Source: Zantedeschia hybrid cultivar
Taxonomy: Eukaryota; Streptophyta; Magnoliopsida; Alismatales; Araceae
Length of the DNA: 64,000 nt
NCBI GenBank assembly: GCA_030544215.1
Contig: JARZZO010000003.1
Location: 27,780,379-27,844,378, forward strand
Direction: 5' to 3'
The position numbers and the translations under genes were made by a program. Under the pieces are notes generated by a model. That model saw only the letters and a list, made by a program, of their open reading frames with translations. It searched no databases and was not told the origin of the DNA. Below, piece after piece: positions 45,458-56,127 of this stretch (position 1 is the stretch's first letter; every line of letters starts with the position of its first letter).

Positions 45458-46622
45458 AGATGATATCGAATTGAGATAGAAAGCTTTGCCATCGCGCTAA
45501 CCTATCAGTAAGAACAGATTTCTCTAGAAGGAATTTGATCGGATTCATCCTAGCGATGAGATGGACTTCATGGGCCAGAAAATAATGTTTTAATTTCTGC
45601 ACAACCCAAACCAATGCTACACATGTTTTCTCCATCGCTGTATATCTCTGTTCAGCGGAGTTGAGAAGTTTAGAGAGATAATAGGCTGCCCTCTCTTTTC
45701 CTTCTTCATCCTCTTGTGCTAGGACAACCCCCACTGCATCATCCAGGACTGAAATGTAAAGTATCAATGGTTTGCCTGGAGATGGTGGTCTCAAAACAGG
45801 AGGACTTGCTAAATAGTTCTTTAATCCATCGAATGCCTCCTGACACTTATCATCCCAATCGAATTTGACTCCCGGCTTGGTAAGCTCGTAAAACGGCTTA
45901 CACCTTTGTGAGTGCTGAGAGACAAAACGGCGAATAAATTGTAACCTCCCGATTAATCCTCTCAACTCTTTCAAGTTTTTGGGAGGTGGCATTTCTCTGA
46001 TAGCCTTCGCCTTATTAGGATCGATCTCAATTCCCCGTTTGCTGACGATAAATCCAAGCAATTTTCCTGAAGATACCCCGAATACACATTTCTTGGGGTT
46101 CATCTTTAACTGATATTCTCTCGATCTCTCTAATACCCTTGCCAAAACTTTGGCGTGCTCAGCCTTTGTTTTAGATTTAACCAATAAGTCATCCACATAC
46201 ACTTCCAGATCTATGTGCATCATGTCATGAAATATTGCCATCATAGCCCTCTGATAAGTGGCTCCAGCATTCTTTAATCCAAATGGCATGACAACATAAC
46301 AGTATGTTCCCCAAGGTGTAGTGAATGACGTTTTCTCTTGATCCTCTTCTGCCAGCTTAATCTTATTATATCCTGAAAATCCGTCCATAAACGATAAAGT
46401 CTCATAGCCAGCAGTATTATCGATGAGTACATCAATATGAGGCAATGGAAAATCATCTTTAGGACACGCCCGGTTCAAATCGCGGAAGTCAATGCAAATT
46501 CTGACCTTCCCGTCCTTCTTCATGACCGGGACTATGTTGGCCACCCATTGTGGATAAAGAACGACTCTAATAAATTTGGCTTTATGTAATTTATCGACTT
46601 CTTCCTTCATTTTTAGAGCCAT
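45387..46622 (-). pseudogene. Element I reverse transcriptase and first RNase H
   Basis: This 411-codon open frame contains RT motifs (CIDFRDLNRACPKDDFPLPH, FMDGFSGYNKI, MPFGLKNAGATYQRAM, and the catalytic box YVDDLLVKS). Then come the connection (LLGFIVSKRGIEIDPNKAKA) and RNase H (YISVLDDAVGVVLAQED, AAYYLSKLLNSAEQRYTAME). The reading frame leaves the consensus at QQKAI near 45435, because two bases present in E1 are missing. Confidence 0.95.
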
Positions 46623-47390
46623 TTGTGGGTGGAATCGCCTTAATTCTGCTTGACAGGGCTAGCTCCATCCTTTAACGTCAACCTGTGTTCAACTAAAAAT
46701 GAGTCTAACCCTGGAATATCTTCATAACTCCAGGCGAAAGTGTCCTTATAGTCCTTAAGTACTTGTACCATTGCCTTCTCATCCTCTGTAGAAAGATTTT
46801 TGCTGACGAGGACAACCTTAGGTTCGTCTTCAGTCCCTAAATTGATTTCTTTGGTGGGCTCTTCTACGGCAGCTGAGGGTTCATCAAATCTCTTCACTCC
46901 ACTAGCATATGCCTCAGCTGCGTCCTCGTTATCTTCCTTATCTTCAACAATGGGGTCTTTTTCATGCACTAACTCATACACTCCATACCCATCATTGACT
47001 GACTCATCATTCATACTGTCTTCTGGCATATGAATTGGATTTTCTAAAAACTGAGGGATCAAAGAACAAGAAAAGCATTTATCAGCTAAGTCCTGGAGGT
47101 ATCTATCTGGAATTCGCCTACCCTTAGGCTTCCTAGACTTCCTAACCTGACTAATCTGCCTAAAACTAGACTGCCTAACTTCACCAAACTCCCTATTATA
47201 ACCTAACGAAGATGAAGCAGGATAGAAATCCTGGGATACAAGTAGAAATACAAGAGAATCCTCCCGAGGGGAGGGGCAGAGTAGATCTAAGAGAGAATCT
47301 TGACCGAAGGACCCGCGCGACGGGGTGCGATCGGACAAGTAAGATGTTTCCTCGATAAAGATTTGAGAAGAATTTGTTGTAAAATTGGCG
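46623..47390 (-). pseudogene. Element I linker between PR region and RT
   Basis: It starts in the -1 frame relative to the protease (SLLDLLCPSPREDS, then KSRKPKGRRIPDRYLQDLAD, YGVYELVHEKDPIVEDKED, PTKEINLGTEDEPKVVLVS) and is highly acidic. In O and E1 the same block is present. A TAG-type stop near 46637 separates it from the RT frame. No domain is recognised. Confidence 0.65.
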
Positions 47391-47399
47391 TTTTTTTTT
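47391..47399 (-). other. A9 tract (T9 on + strand) at the PR-RT frame change in element I
   Basis: Nine A residues on the coding strand, after ATATCC. The -1 frame is open through it and continues into the RT-side linker. The 0 frame ends at TAG about 110 nt later. The E1 tract is also A9; O has A7 and stays in one frame. Confidence 0.55.
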
Positions 47400-49242
47400 G
47401 GATATCAGAGGAATTATACATGAAGCAGGAGTGAATACAAATGGAAGGAGAAACAGATGGAGGAAGTGGCACCAAGGCCAGAGGATTAGGGGGATCATAT
47501 AGCAATATGTCCCAGATCAAATTATACATCCTCTCTAGATCGAGAGGAGGTTGTGGAATAAGGTCCCGAGGGGACAGAGTAATCATGACGGGCGGAGCCC
47601 GTGGGATATCTTCAATAATGACCCGCGACCAAGTCGGGGTCAAGAGCAGTGTACGAAATAGAGTATGGAGCATGAAGACATGTGAAGGATATGTCCCCCT
47701 CCAGAGCAGATCCGTAGTGTAACCAGCTTCATAGGGGTCATCTGGCTCCCCTTCATCGGTCTCTTCAGACAGCAATATCTGCTTATCAAATATGGCACCA
47801 GGGCTTTCAATCAGCTCATCAATCTGCGGCGGCCACTTAGGTTCTGCAGGATCTAGGAATAGTCTGTTCAGTGCAATATAAAGGTCTCTCAGGTCGAACC
47901 ACCTGTACCATTCGCATTTAGGATCATGAAATTTTCTCCTTTTCATAGGCCGCAGAGCCTACAAGGATTGGTACGTAAGTAGTTCAGAGCAATGTCTGGC
48001 CAAGTCCCTCCCATATATGTCATGGAAGTCAAAACACGAAGTAATGACCACCGTGGGCCCCTTCACAAAGTGCGTATACAGGGTCCATGTTAGGGGATCT
48101 CGGCCTTCTTTGGGTGGTGTAGACATTGCCTCCCAGATTTTCGGACCTTCTTCGATCTCTGCTTGCTGAACCAGATCTTGCTTCAGTCTTCTTGGCCTAT
48201 AGCCCAGACCACTTCCAGGTGCTGCTCGATGATTTCTGAGAGGAGTGGTCCTGCCTTGCAACTGTGTGCCCAGACCTCTTCCAGGCTCATAGCCGTTCTT
48301 CATCATAATTCTCCATCCTGGGGTACTCATGCACTTCCCCCTTTTTATAGCATCTAACGGGTATGGAGAAATAGTGGCGGCTTTTAGAGGATCAGCCACT
48401 GGACGGTAGACCTGTAATACCGACAGAAAAGGTTGTCGGCCAGGTAAAGCAGCAGATTTAATGTTCAAGGTATGAGCAGCAGCAAGGATCGGCATGCTCG
48501 TTACTTTAATAATTCGTCCTTTGAAAGAGAATTTGAGGCATTGGTGATTCGTAGAGGGAATCACCTCAAGAGTTTTGATATAAGGACGACTCAAAATGGC
48601 ATTTATAGAAGGATCGATCTCCAGAATGTGAAATTCGACCTCTGCGTGACTTACAGGGCCCAGCTCCACCTTCAAATAGACCATTCCCAGAGGGGAACGG
48701 GTAGAGTTGTCATATGCCGTCACTGAGATGGGGCTAGGCAGCCATTTTTCTTTGGGCACACCGCACAGCTCCAGGGTCTTCGGAGGTAAAACATTGATCG
48801 AGGCCCCTGTATCTACCAGGCATGCATCCACGGCCTTCTTACAGATGTTGACCGTGATGCTCAAAGCCATGCTTCTGGCTACCGGCGGTGCTAGTTCCGA
48901 TGTATGAAATGTAATGGAGGGCTGATCCCCCTGAGGAACTAGTAGTGCTGCAATTTTTTCTACCGGCACGTCCTCATTGACCATCACCTTCTGTAGATAT
49001 TCCATTAAGGCTTCTTGGTGAATCTTGGATCTTTTGATCAATTCAAGTATGGTGATTCGTGCCGGTGTCCGATCCAGATGTTTCAACAAGTCATATTGAG
49101 TGCCTGGTGCACTCTCTTCATTATGGGCTTCCTCAGTCGGCTGCGATGGGCCGTCTCTAACTGTGGACTGAGGAAAGACTTTGTTGAAAATCCTTCCACT
49201 CCGGAGCGCGTGTTCCTCAACCGTGGAGGATCTGGGTGACAC
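47400..49242 (-). pseudogene. Element I protease and G-patch-like region
   Basis: The protease active site CLVDTGASINVLPP is followed by WLPSPISVTAYDNSTRSPLG and FHILEIDPSINAILSRPYI. The G-patch-like segment reads GYEPGRGLGTQLQG, then GSGLGYRP. A conserved linker (FDFHDIYGRDLARHCSELLT) follows. A TAG at about 47957 replaces Glu. The open pieces are 47959-49242 and 47287-47946. Confidence 0.85.
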
Positions 49243-51929
49243 CTTAAGTACCGCAGGGTTGGATGGTGCGGATGGCGTAGAGGGTTGGTATGTAGGTGAT
49301 GGCGTAGGGCTAGGTGGTGATGGCGCGGTGCGGATTAAAGGCCTAGAGGGTTGGATGGTGGATGGGTAAGTGGTTGGCGAAGTGGGGAATGGTACGCGTA
49401 ATAGCGGTCTGGATGGTAAGGGGATATCTGGGTAGATGGTAGTGGTAGTGGGTGAAGTAGGAAATGGTACGCTTAGTAATGGCCTAGATGGTAGGAGGGG
49501 CGCGTGATTGGTTTGCGGGGGGTTATATCATGGAGGCGTAGGAGTGCGGGGCGTAATGGGCTTGAGGAAGGTGGGTAGTGGTAATGGGTTATTGGGTGCG
49601 GGCGAGTGATATGTGGGTGTCGGTAGACGGGTGATGGTAATGGGTTGCGGCCTAGGTATGTGGATGGTGCGGCGTGGTGGTCGCTCTACGGTACTTAGAA
49701 CGTGACCCGTTGAACAAAGAGAGGAAGAGTCCTCTATTCTCCACTGTTGCCCACGACCAGCCTCAGACTGGCTGTTCGTCAAAATGGGAGCAACTTGGTT
49801 TTGGTTCTGGTGCTCCGGGAGTGGATTCTGCACTATGCCCATGTTGGGTGGTGCTGCTGCTTGTGCTGGTGGTCTTGCTTGCTGCTGCTGCTGTGGTCTT
49901 CTCGCCTTCAGAGCTGATATATACTTTTTCATCTCCTCCCAGTCTATGCCGCCCTGCTCGTTGAGATCATGAATATAATCTCTGAACTGGAAGCATGTGT
50001 CAATGGTATGCCCGGGTTGCCTATGGAAGTAGCAATACCTGGACGTGTCGGCATTTTAAGGCCAGACGGCCTTTTCCCTTGGCAAAACTAAGGCATTAGC
50101 TGCCATTAGAGCACTGAAGATATATGCCAAGGATTCTGGGAGGGCCGGGTATTCTGCCCTCTTCGGGCCTGGAGGTCTTCTCTGCTGGTTGTAGTCACCA
50201 GGAGGAGGGACATTATGGTACGCCGGCGGTGCGCGCGGCTGATACTGTAGCTGTTGCTGTTGCTGATATTGCTGCTGTTGGGGCTGTTGGTACTGCTGTT
50301 GCCGTTGCGGCGGCTGCTGTTGCTGTTGCTGGTTCTGATTCAGCTGCTGGGGCCGCTGATACTGTTGCTGATAATGGGGGTTCTGCTGCTGCCTATACCC
50401 TTGTTGGTTCGGCTGCGGTGGCCTCTGGTACTGCTGCTGGTTCCTCACGAACTGGGGCGAGTTATTATTCATGCTACTCACTTGCTCGTGAGAGAGCGTG
50501 CCCTCAGTAGTCGGACCTGTGCTGGGAGAGTTTGGCACTACATGCTTCCGAGGTGGAGGTCTGCTAGGTCTGTGAGGATCAAAGACGCTAGAGAACGTAG
50601 CGTCCTTGAAGGCATTCTGGCAGTACCGTGCTCTTTCATAGAGCTCTGCCATGTTAGTCAAATTGTTCAAGGAGAGGACTAGCTTGAAATGGGGCGTGGC
50701 GTTGGAAATTAACATCTTCACTTGCTCGGACTCGGACAAGTGATCTTTCACCTTTTCAGCCAGGCCCCGCCACCTGTCAGCAAAACTGACAAACTCCTCA
50801 TCAGGTTTCATCTTTTCTGCAATGAGGTCAGTGATGGACAAGGAGGGTGCAACTCTGTCCTGGTATCGTTGGATAAATTTGCGTGAAACGATACCGTAAT
50901 CCTCTACTTCGGAGGGTTCCAGAGAAAAGAACCACTCGAGGGCTGGTCCCTCTAGAGATCTCCTGAACAAAAAGGCCAACGACCTCTTATCGTTCTGCCA
51001 GAAAGATGATTCGTACATAAACTCCTTCAGATGTGTGAAGGGGTTACCAGTACCGTTATACTTTCGGTACACTGGCATCTCAGAGGGTGGCAGATGGAAT
51101 ACTGGCAGGCTCGGTAAACTGATCTCTGGCACAGCTTTAACCCCCATCATCTTCTGGAGGTTGTTAAACTGCTCATCCATGCGCTCCATCTTGGCCAGCA
51201 ACGCTTGCGTGGTCAGATCTGCTTGGGGAGGAGGAGGAGGTGGAAGTACTTGATAGGCCTGCTGCCTAGAGTACGTTGGACAGGGAGGACAATAAAAAGG
51301 AGGTCCGGCAGAGCTTCCGCCATGCCCGAGGGCATTTTGATAAGCAGACGTTTGCGGTCTAGCCGGTTGCCTAGATGATGAAAGCTGTGGCCCAGTTGAC
51401 CCAGAAGTGACATGAAGGCCTTCCATGGCCTGATGGATATAAGGAGGAGGAAGAGGAGGTTGTTGAGTAACAACAGAGGGAGCCACAGGGTTCGGCTCAG
51501 CAGGCTGTACGGGTGCCTACCCCTTCAGAATAGACTGGATCGCCTCGAACTACTGAGGGTCCAGTCGGGAGGCAAGAACTCCCAAGGCGTTGACGAGATC
51601 CGAAGGATAGAGGGTGAGGGATCATTCTGATTCATGTCCCCCTCTAGATCGGGATTAGGAATCGCATATTCATGCGGGGGAAGATCAGGATATCGATCCT
51701 GTGGATGAAAGAGAGGCGTCCGGACATTCCCATCTTGTCGATATGGAATGGGGACGGAATTACGGGAGGCATCAGCATCTCTCCCGTTCTCATAGTTGTA
51801 ATCCGAATCGCGAGGGGCATTAGCATCTCCCTCGTAGTTGATGATGGCGTCTTGAGCCATACTCAAGTCCCTGCCTGATCGCAGCAGCATGATGTTAGAT
51901 TCCCTTTTTTTCAAAGATTTGACAAACAA
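49243..51929 (-). pseudogene. Element I gag
   Basis: The likely start lies near 51929 or at an upstream codon (MFVKSLKKRESNIMLLRSGRD). The capsid core lies in 50056-51486: SFWQNDKRSLAFLFRRSLEG, PALEWFFSLEP, EKMKPDEEFVSFADRWRGLA. A long Gln/Pro tract follows (50230-50450). The zinc knuckle (CYFHRQPGHTIDTC; Cys-x2-His-x4-His-x4-Cys) is near 50030. A Pro/Thr-rich linker of repeated PSRPLL.VPFPTSP units lies at 49260-49530. Lesions are a 1 nt loss near 51600, stops near 51552 and 51520, a TAA at 50054 and a TGA at about 49527. Confidence 0.85.
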
Positions 51930-52360
51930 GTTGCACAGAGATTAATCAAACAAGTGGATGCTTAACGTGATTTTAAGGTTCCTTGAGTTATTTGGATTGG
52001 ATTAAACCACAAATTCGCTCAGGGAAAGGATCCTAGTTTCAGTTCGATTTCCACCGTTATTCTCTAGGGTTTTCTCTCACAACGCTTTTGGAATCTAGCC
52101 GGGACTTCAACTGGTACAACCAGCCCGATGATCAAGGAGGAATACCTTGATTTTGGGGACTTATGGAGGTCTCAACGTCAACTTCTCTAGTCTGATCAAG
52201 GGACCAACCCAATCAGAGAGAGTTGCTGACGTCGAGTAGTGTGTTCCTAAGAAAAGGAGGGTATTCGCCTCAATGCGTATGCCCTACGGCCTGGATGGCC
52301 TCTAATGCTTAATAATAATGGGTAGCTAGCACTCAAACCACAGAAATCTGGGAACTGAAA

Positions 52361-52535
52361 AATAACTAAGAAACTGTCTGAATCGAGTCGATGGTAGTCG
52401 ACGCTATTCAAAACAGAACTTAATTTTTCGCAGAAACAGAACTAAAAAATAACTAAGAAACTGTCTGAATCGCGTCGAGGTTAGTCGACGCTATTCAAAA
52501 CAGAACTTAATTTTTTCGCAGAAACAGATGCAGAC
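52361..52535. repeat. 87 bp tandem duplication in element I leader, each unit with one palindrome
   Basis: Units start at 52361 and 52448 (AATAACTAAGAAACTGTCTG). They differ at only a few bases. Each carries one palindrome, with core GAGTCGATGGTAGTCGACGC in unit 1 and GCGTCGAGGTTAGTCGACGC in unit 2. Confidence 0.85.
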
Positions 52536-52554
52536 AGAAGAGAAGATATGAAGA

Positions 52555-52620
52555 CTGAAAGGCGTCTGGGGGTGTTGACGCGGTTTTGAAACGCGTCAGT
52601 GCTCCTGGACGCTTTTTAGT
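52555..52620. repeat. Palindrome pair in element I leader
   Basis: GAAAGGCGTCTGGGGGTGTT then GACGCGGTTTTGAA, overlapping GAAACGCGTCAGTGCTCCTG then GACGCTTTTTAG. Confidence 0.75.
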
Positions 52621-52748
52621 TCGTAGAAATAGTTTTGCAGGAGGATTTGGTGAGGACGTGTCGAGAGACACAAGTGGTGCACCGTGGGTGCCCGATTGAT
52701 GATAGCAAGAACAAAAAAAAAAAAAAAAAAAAAGATGGCGAGACCAAG

Positions 52749-52765
52749 TCCCACCGTGATCGCCA
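52749..52765 (-). other. Primer binding site of element I, tRNA-Arg-like
   Basis: The minus strand reads TGGCGATCACGGTGGGA, 7 nt inside the LTR end. Its complement ends CCCAC-CGTGATCG-CCA, which fits a tRNA T-stem, acceptor stem and CCA, of the tRNA-Arg type used by Tat/Ogre elements. The identical 17-mer lies at the same place in element G2 (57592-57608). Confidence 0.7.
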
Positions 52766-52772
52766 AAAAAGC

Positions 52773-54108
52773 TATAGGTTCTTAAAATACTCGTGTGATT
52801 AACATGAAAAATCTATGTTATTTAGTGTAAACTAAACCTATTAAAAACAGCAACTAAGTGCAGTGATCGCCAGAAACATTTGAGTTAAAAGTTTCAAAAG
52901 AGAGTTTTGATCGTCTACCTGTTTGAACGCGGAAGATGTTAAGCTCTTGATTCCCCTCCTTCAGCCGGCTGAAGAAAGAGAGCCCTTTCTTTGTTCTTTG
53001 TTCTTGCTGTTGAGTTTGAGGTTGAGGATCGTCCAGAAATCCTTCTACTTTGTGCTTGTTTTCCCCTTTTGTTCTCTTGTTGTTGTTGAGTGCAGCAGAA
53101 ACAGAGAGAAAGGAAATGAAGAAACAATGATGAGAATTTTAAGTGGAAGCAGTATCCAAACTAATCATGATTTTAAGCATGCAATTGAACAGCAAACTTA
53201 CTTGTTTAATGGCTTTTGAAACCCCTTTAATCAAATAGGTTTTGAAAGATGATGCTGTGGTGTGTGTTGCATGAAGTGAATATTGAAGAATGAAAGATTA
53301 AGGAAGATGTAGAATAAAAATGCAGAAATGAAACACTTATGCCCAATTGGATGATGCCTTGAATTGGATGAAGATTCTTGAAAGGACGCCGACTTTTGGA
53401 AATGGCAGCGCTCCGGCGTTCCGACGTTGTTGCTTCGATCTTCAACTCGCTATAATAACACTCTCTTAATGGCTTTCAATTCTCTTTTTTTTTTTTTAAC
53501 TCTTCAAGATGCAAGGTATTTATATGCTTCTTCTGCGTCCGCGATTAACATAGAAAAACTTCGGATTTATCTATCTTAACCGACAGATAAATACTAATTA
53601 ATTCATCTTTATCTGTAATTATCTAAAACGCGTCCACCCTAGCTGACGCCTTTAAAATTAATTAAGATAAGGATAAATATCCGGAAAAACTTATCTTTAT
53701 CTTTATTGGCTAAAACGCGTCTACATGTGCAGACGTCTTTTACACTAATTAAGATAAGGATAAACATCCGGAAGAGAAGTAGAAATAGCCTAGAAAACCT
53801 AAAACGCGTCTAGACTTACATACGCCTTTTAGCTAATTAATCAACTGATTAAAATTCAAATTTAAACGTTAAAATAAGAATAAACTCTAAATAGCGTCCA
53901 CACAGGTCGACGTCTTTTAGAAGTCTGCATATTTTAACTGAAATTTGAGCTAAAATCAATTTAATTGATTAACTTAAACATGTCTGTTAAATCCGACACT
54001 CAAAAATATCAATAAAAATTAATCAATGATTAAATATCAAACCATTATGAGGCATTATTATATGATATGAAATTTACTCGAAATGACGTCAAAATTAGCG
54101 TGTCTACA
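52773..54108 (-). repeat. Element I LTR, right (5' LTR)
   Basis: 1336 bp, TATAGGTTCTTAAAAT (a TG to TA change at the end) to GCGTGTCTACA, followed by target duplication CTTTA. Palindromes at 53625-53654, 53711-53742, 53799-53831 and 53888-53919 match those of the left LTR. Confidence 0.95.
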
Positions 54109-54353
54109 CTTTATCCTTTTATCTGTTGGGTTCGATCATTTTCACTTTTACGGGGTATTTAGCAACCTTGCGCTCCATTTTCATTTGATTTTGTGGCCTT
54201 TTTATGTGACGGTTGTAATGTTGAGTGGCCTTTTGATTATGTTGGCTTTTGCCTTTTGCCTTTTTATTGGGTAGATCTCCCCCTTTTCTTTATGACGGCC
54301 TCTTACTAAGATGGCGGGTATTTTCGGTAATTTATTTTAAGCCTCGTTCCAAC
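54109..54353 (-). mobile_element. Piece of element O between I and the copia insertion
   Basis: Homologous to 43012-43255 in element I (GGGGTATTTA.C.ACC.TGCG, GGCCTT.TTA.GTGACGG). It continues the sequence interrupted at 34662 and ends at GTTCCAAC where the copia LTR begins. Confidence 0.8.
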
Positions 54354-55939
54354 TGTAAGGAATCGCCTAGAACGCAGCGGAAAATAAAATCAATTCCTAT
54401 GTATCGGTTGCTGGGATCGTAAAACGGATAATAAAATAAACGCGGGAAGAACGGTTATTCACCTTTGCGGGGTTTCGAATCTCCCGTGGATGATTCCGAC
54501 TCGGTAATCGCGCACGCGCACGATCTCTAGAGGTATCCACATGAGCTCCCGCTGCAGACGCGATTTCCTTCTCGACTTGAGTGCTTCGACCAGATCTCAA
54601 ATCCACCATGCGCGGAGAGAGACATATCTACTCCAAGAGAGAGAGAAGGAGAGAGAGAGAGGAGATAGAGTATCCTGGGGTGTAAAAATCGTCCAACTAA
54701 CTTTTTACCCCTCCCCCTTGGCCTCCTTATATAGAAATAAGGATAAGCACAATGATTAATCCTCATGATTATCCAAGAGTTTGGCCTTGGATAAATCTCC
54801 ATTAAATCTTCATGTTTATCCTGCGGCTTTTCATAAAAACGCAGATAAGCATGAAATTTAACGTCTCTCACCGTCTGACGAGAACTCTTATGTGTGTGAC
54901 CCTTTAGGCCCATATATCAGTCCGATTTCAAGCCCATTAAACTAAGAACTCATTCTAGAGTTTAATATTTTTTAATTAACATTTAAAGATCATATGTTAA
55001 ATGATTAATTTAATAAACAAGTGGATTATCATCTGATGATTAATTCCTTGGCCTTCTGATCATGAACAACACCAAACACTACCTCATGATCCATGAAGAT
55101 ATAAGGGATACTGTTCCCTTTAATTGAACCTTTCCGTCTGCAGATACCGCACAGATAAAATCCTTCACTCATCTAATATCCCAATAACGCAAGGGTATGG
55201 TTTTATAGTCAAACCCTCTATCGCATTATTTAGATGGATTCCAGTACTCAGTTAATTTCTAGAAAGACATCTCTTTCATTTGACCCTGGCCAGGGATTTC
55301 TGTGTACACATCCATAGCACATTCTCTCTCCAGTCTTATACCAAGAGTGAGTGATCCCTTGTTCTTCACTCAATTACCTTCGCAAGCTTTCCACTGTATC
55401 TGAGAGACCAACTATCGTGGGCTTACTGGTTAAAGTCCACAAGTCAGAGAATCAAGATACAATGGTCCACAAACAAGGTATCATTGGTGACTCAGGTCAA
55501 AGGACCAACTTTGCTACTGCAACGATTGAATTCACTGGTTGACTAATAGGTATAATTACCATCCAAGAATTCTTATTTGGGTCTGTTCAGTAAACTCATT
55601 CTCTAATGAGCACCCACAAGTTTGTCTTAGTGTCACCACACGAGTGAATGTGAGATCATTCACCCTCATCACATGAGCAGACATAACTTGTGTCGATCTT
55701 ATCGGATATTTAATATCCATCTCAAATATCCTATGATCGAGAACTATTTAAGACAAGTGACTGAGGATATTGATCTCACTATCATGATCTCATCATGATT
55801 CAATATCCCATACATTTGTCTAAGGACCTTCATTACGATAGTTAATTTGCAAGAACTATAAATGGAGAAATAATTGCCTTTATTAATAATCTGAACTAGA
55901 ATGTACAATGATTGGCTTTGAGGCCACCCAATTCTATCA
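54354..55939 (-). repeat. Ty1/copia 3' LTR
   Basis: 1586 bp. The minus strand runs from TGATAGAATTGGGTGGCC to GGCGATTCCTTACA (TG..CA). It is preceded on that strand by the polypurine tract AAGTGGGAGAA and the pol end. No gene was seen inside. A GA-rich stretch lies at 54635-54668. Confidence 0.8.
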
Positions 55940-56127
55940 TTCTCCCACTTGGACTATAGCCAATCACCCATGTGTTTAAGTCCCATGGACTTAAGGTGAC
56001 GTTCTAAATTGTTTTGAGACAATGGCTTAGTCAAGGGATCTGCTACATTATCTTCAGATGAGACTTTCTCAACTACTATATCTCCTTGGGCGATAATCTA
56101 ACGAATCAGATGAAATCGTCTCAGAAT
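55940..56127 (-). pseudogene. Ty1/copia RNase H C-terminus
   Basis: The minus strand encodes RFHLIR, then IIAQGDIVVEKVSSEDNVAD, PLTKPLSQNN, RHLKSMGLKHMGDWL and a stop, the standard end of copia polyproteins. One TAG lies after RFHLIR. The sequence is cut at 56128 by the G2 LTR. Confidence 0.9.

Larger units (their letters stand above)
51930..52748 (-). other. Element I 5' leader
   Basis: No gene was seen. The leader contains an 87 bp tandem duplication, four palindromes, and an A20-type run at about 52713-52733 next to the primer site. Confidence 0.6.
34663..54108 (-). mobile_element. I: complete family-T Tat-like gypsy element, 19.4 kb
   Basis: LTRs are at 34663-35999 and 52773-54108, with target duplication CTTTA at 34658-34662 and 54109-54113. 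PBS lies beside the right LTR and polypurine tract beside the left, so the element reads on the minus strand. Gag-pol covers about 51929-43493. Genes A and B on the + strand occupy the space between pol and the 3' LTR. About 30 LTR differences, counted roughly by eye, give 2-3 percent divergence, a fairly recent insertion. It is inserted in element O of the same family. Gag, RT/RNase H, integrase, A and B each carry at least one disabling change. Confidence 0.95.

Noticed and set aside
50124..50682. Ala/Val/Leu-rich + strand ORFs
   Set aside because: Antisense of the Gln/Pro-rich tract of element I gag.
52749..52765. tRNA gene or fragment
   Set aside because: Only 17 nt match a tRNA-like 3' end, and position beside the LTR fits a primer site.
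54397..54913. Minus-strand ORFs in the copia LTR
   Set aside because: No recognisable domain; within a noncoding LTR.
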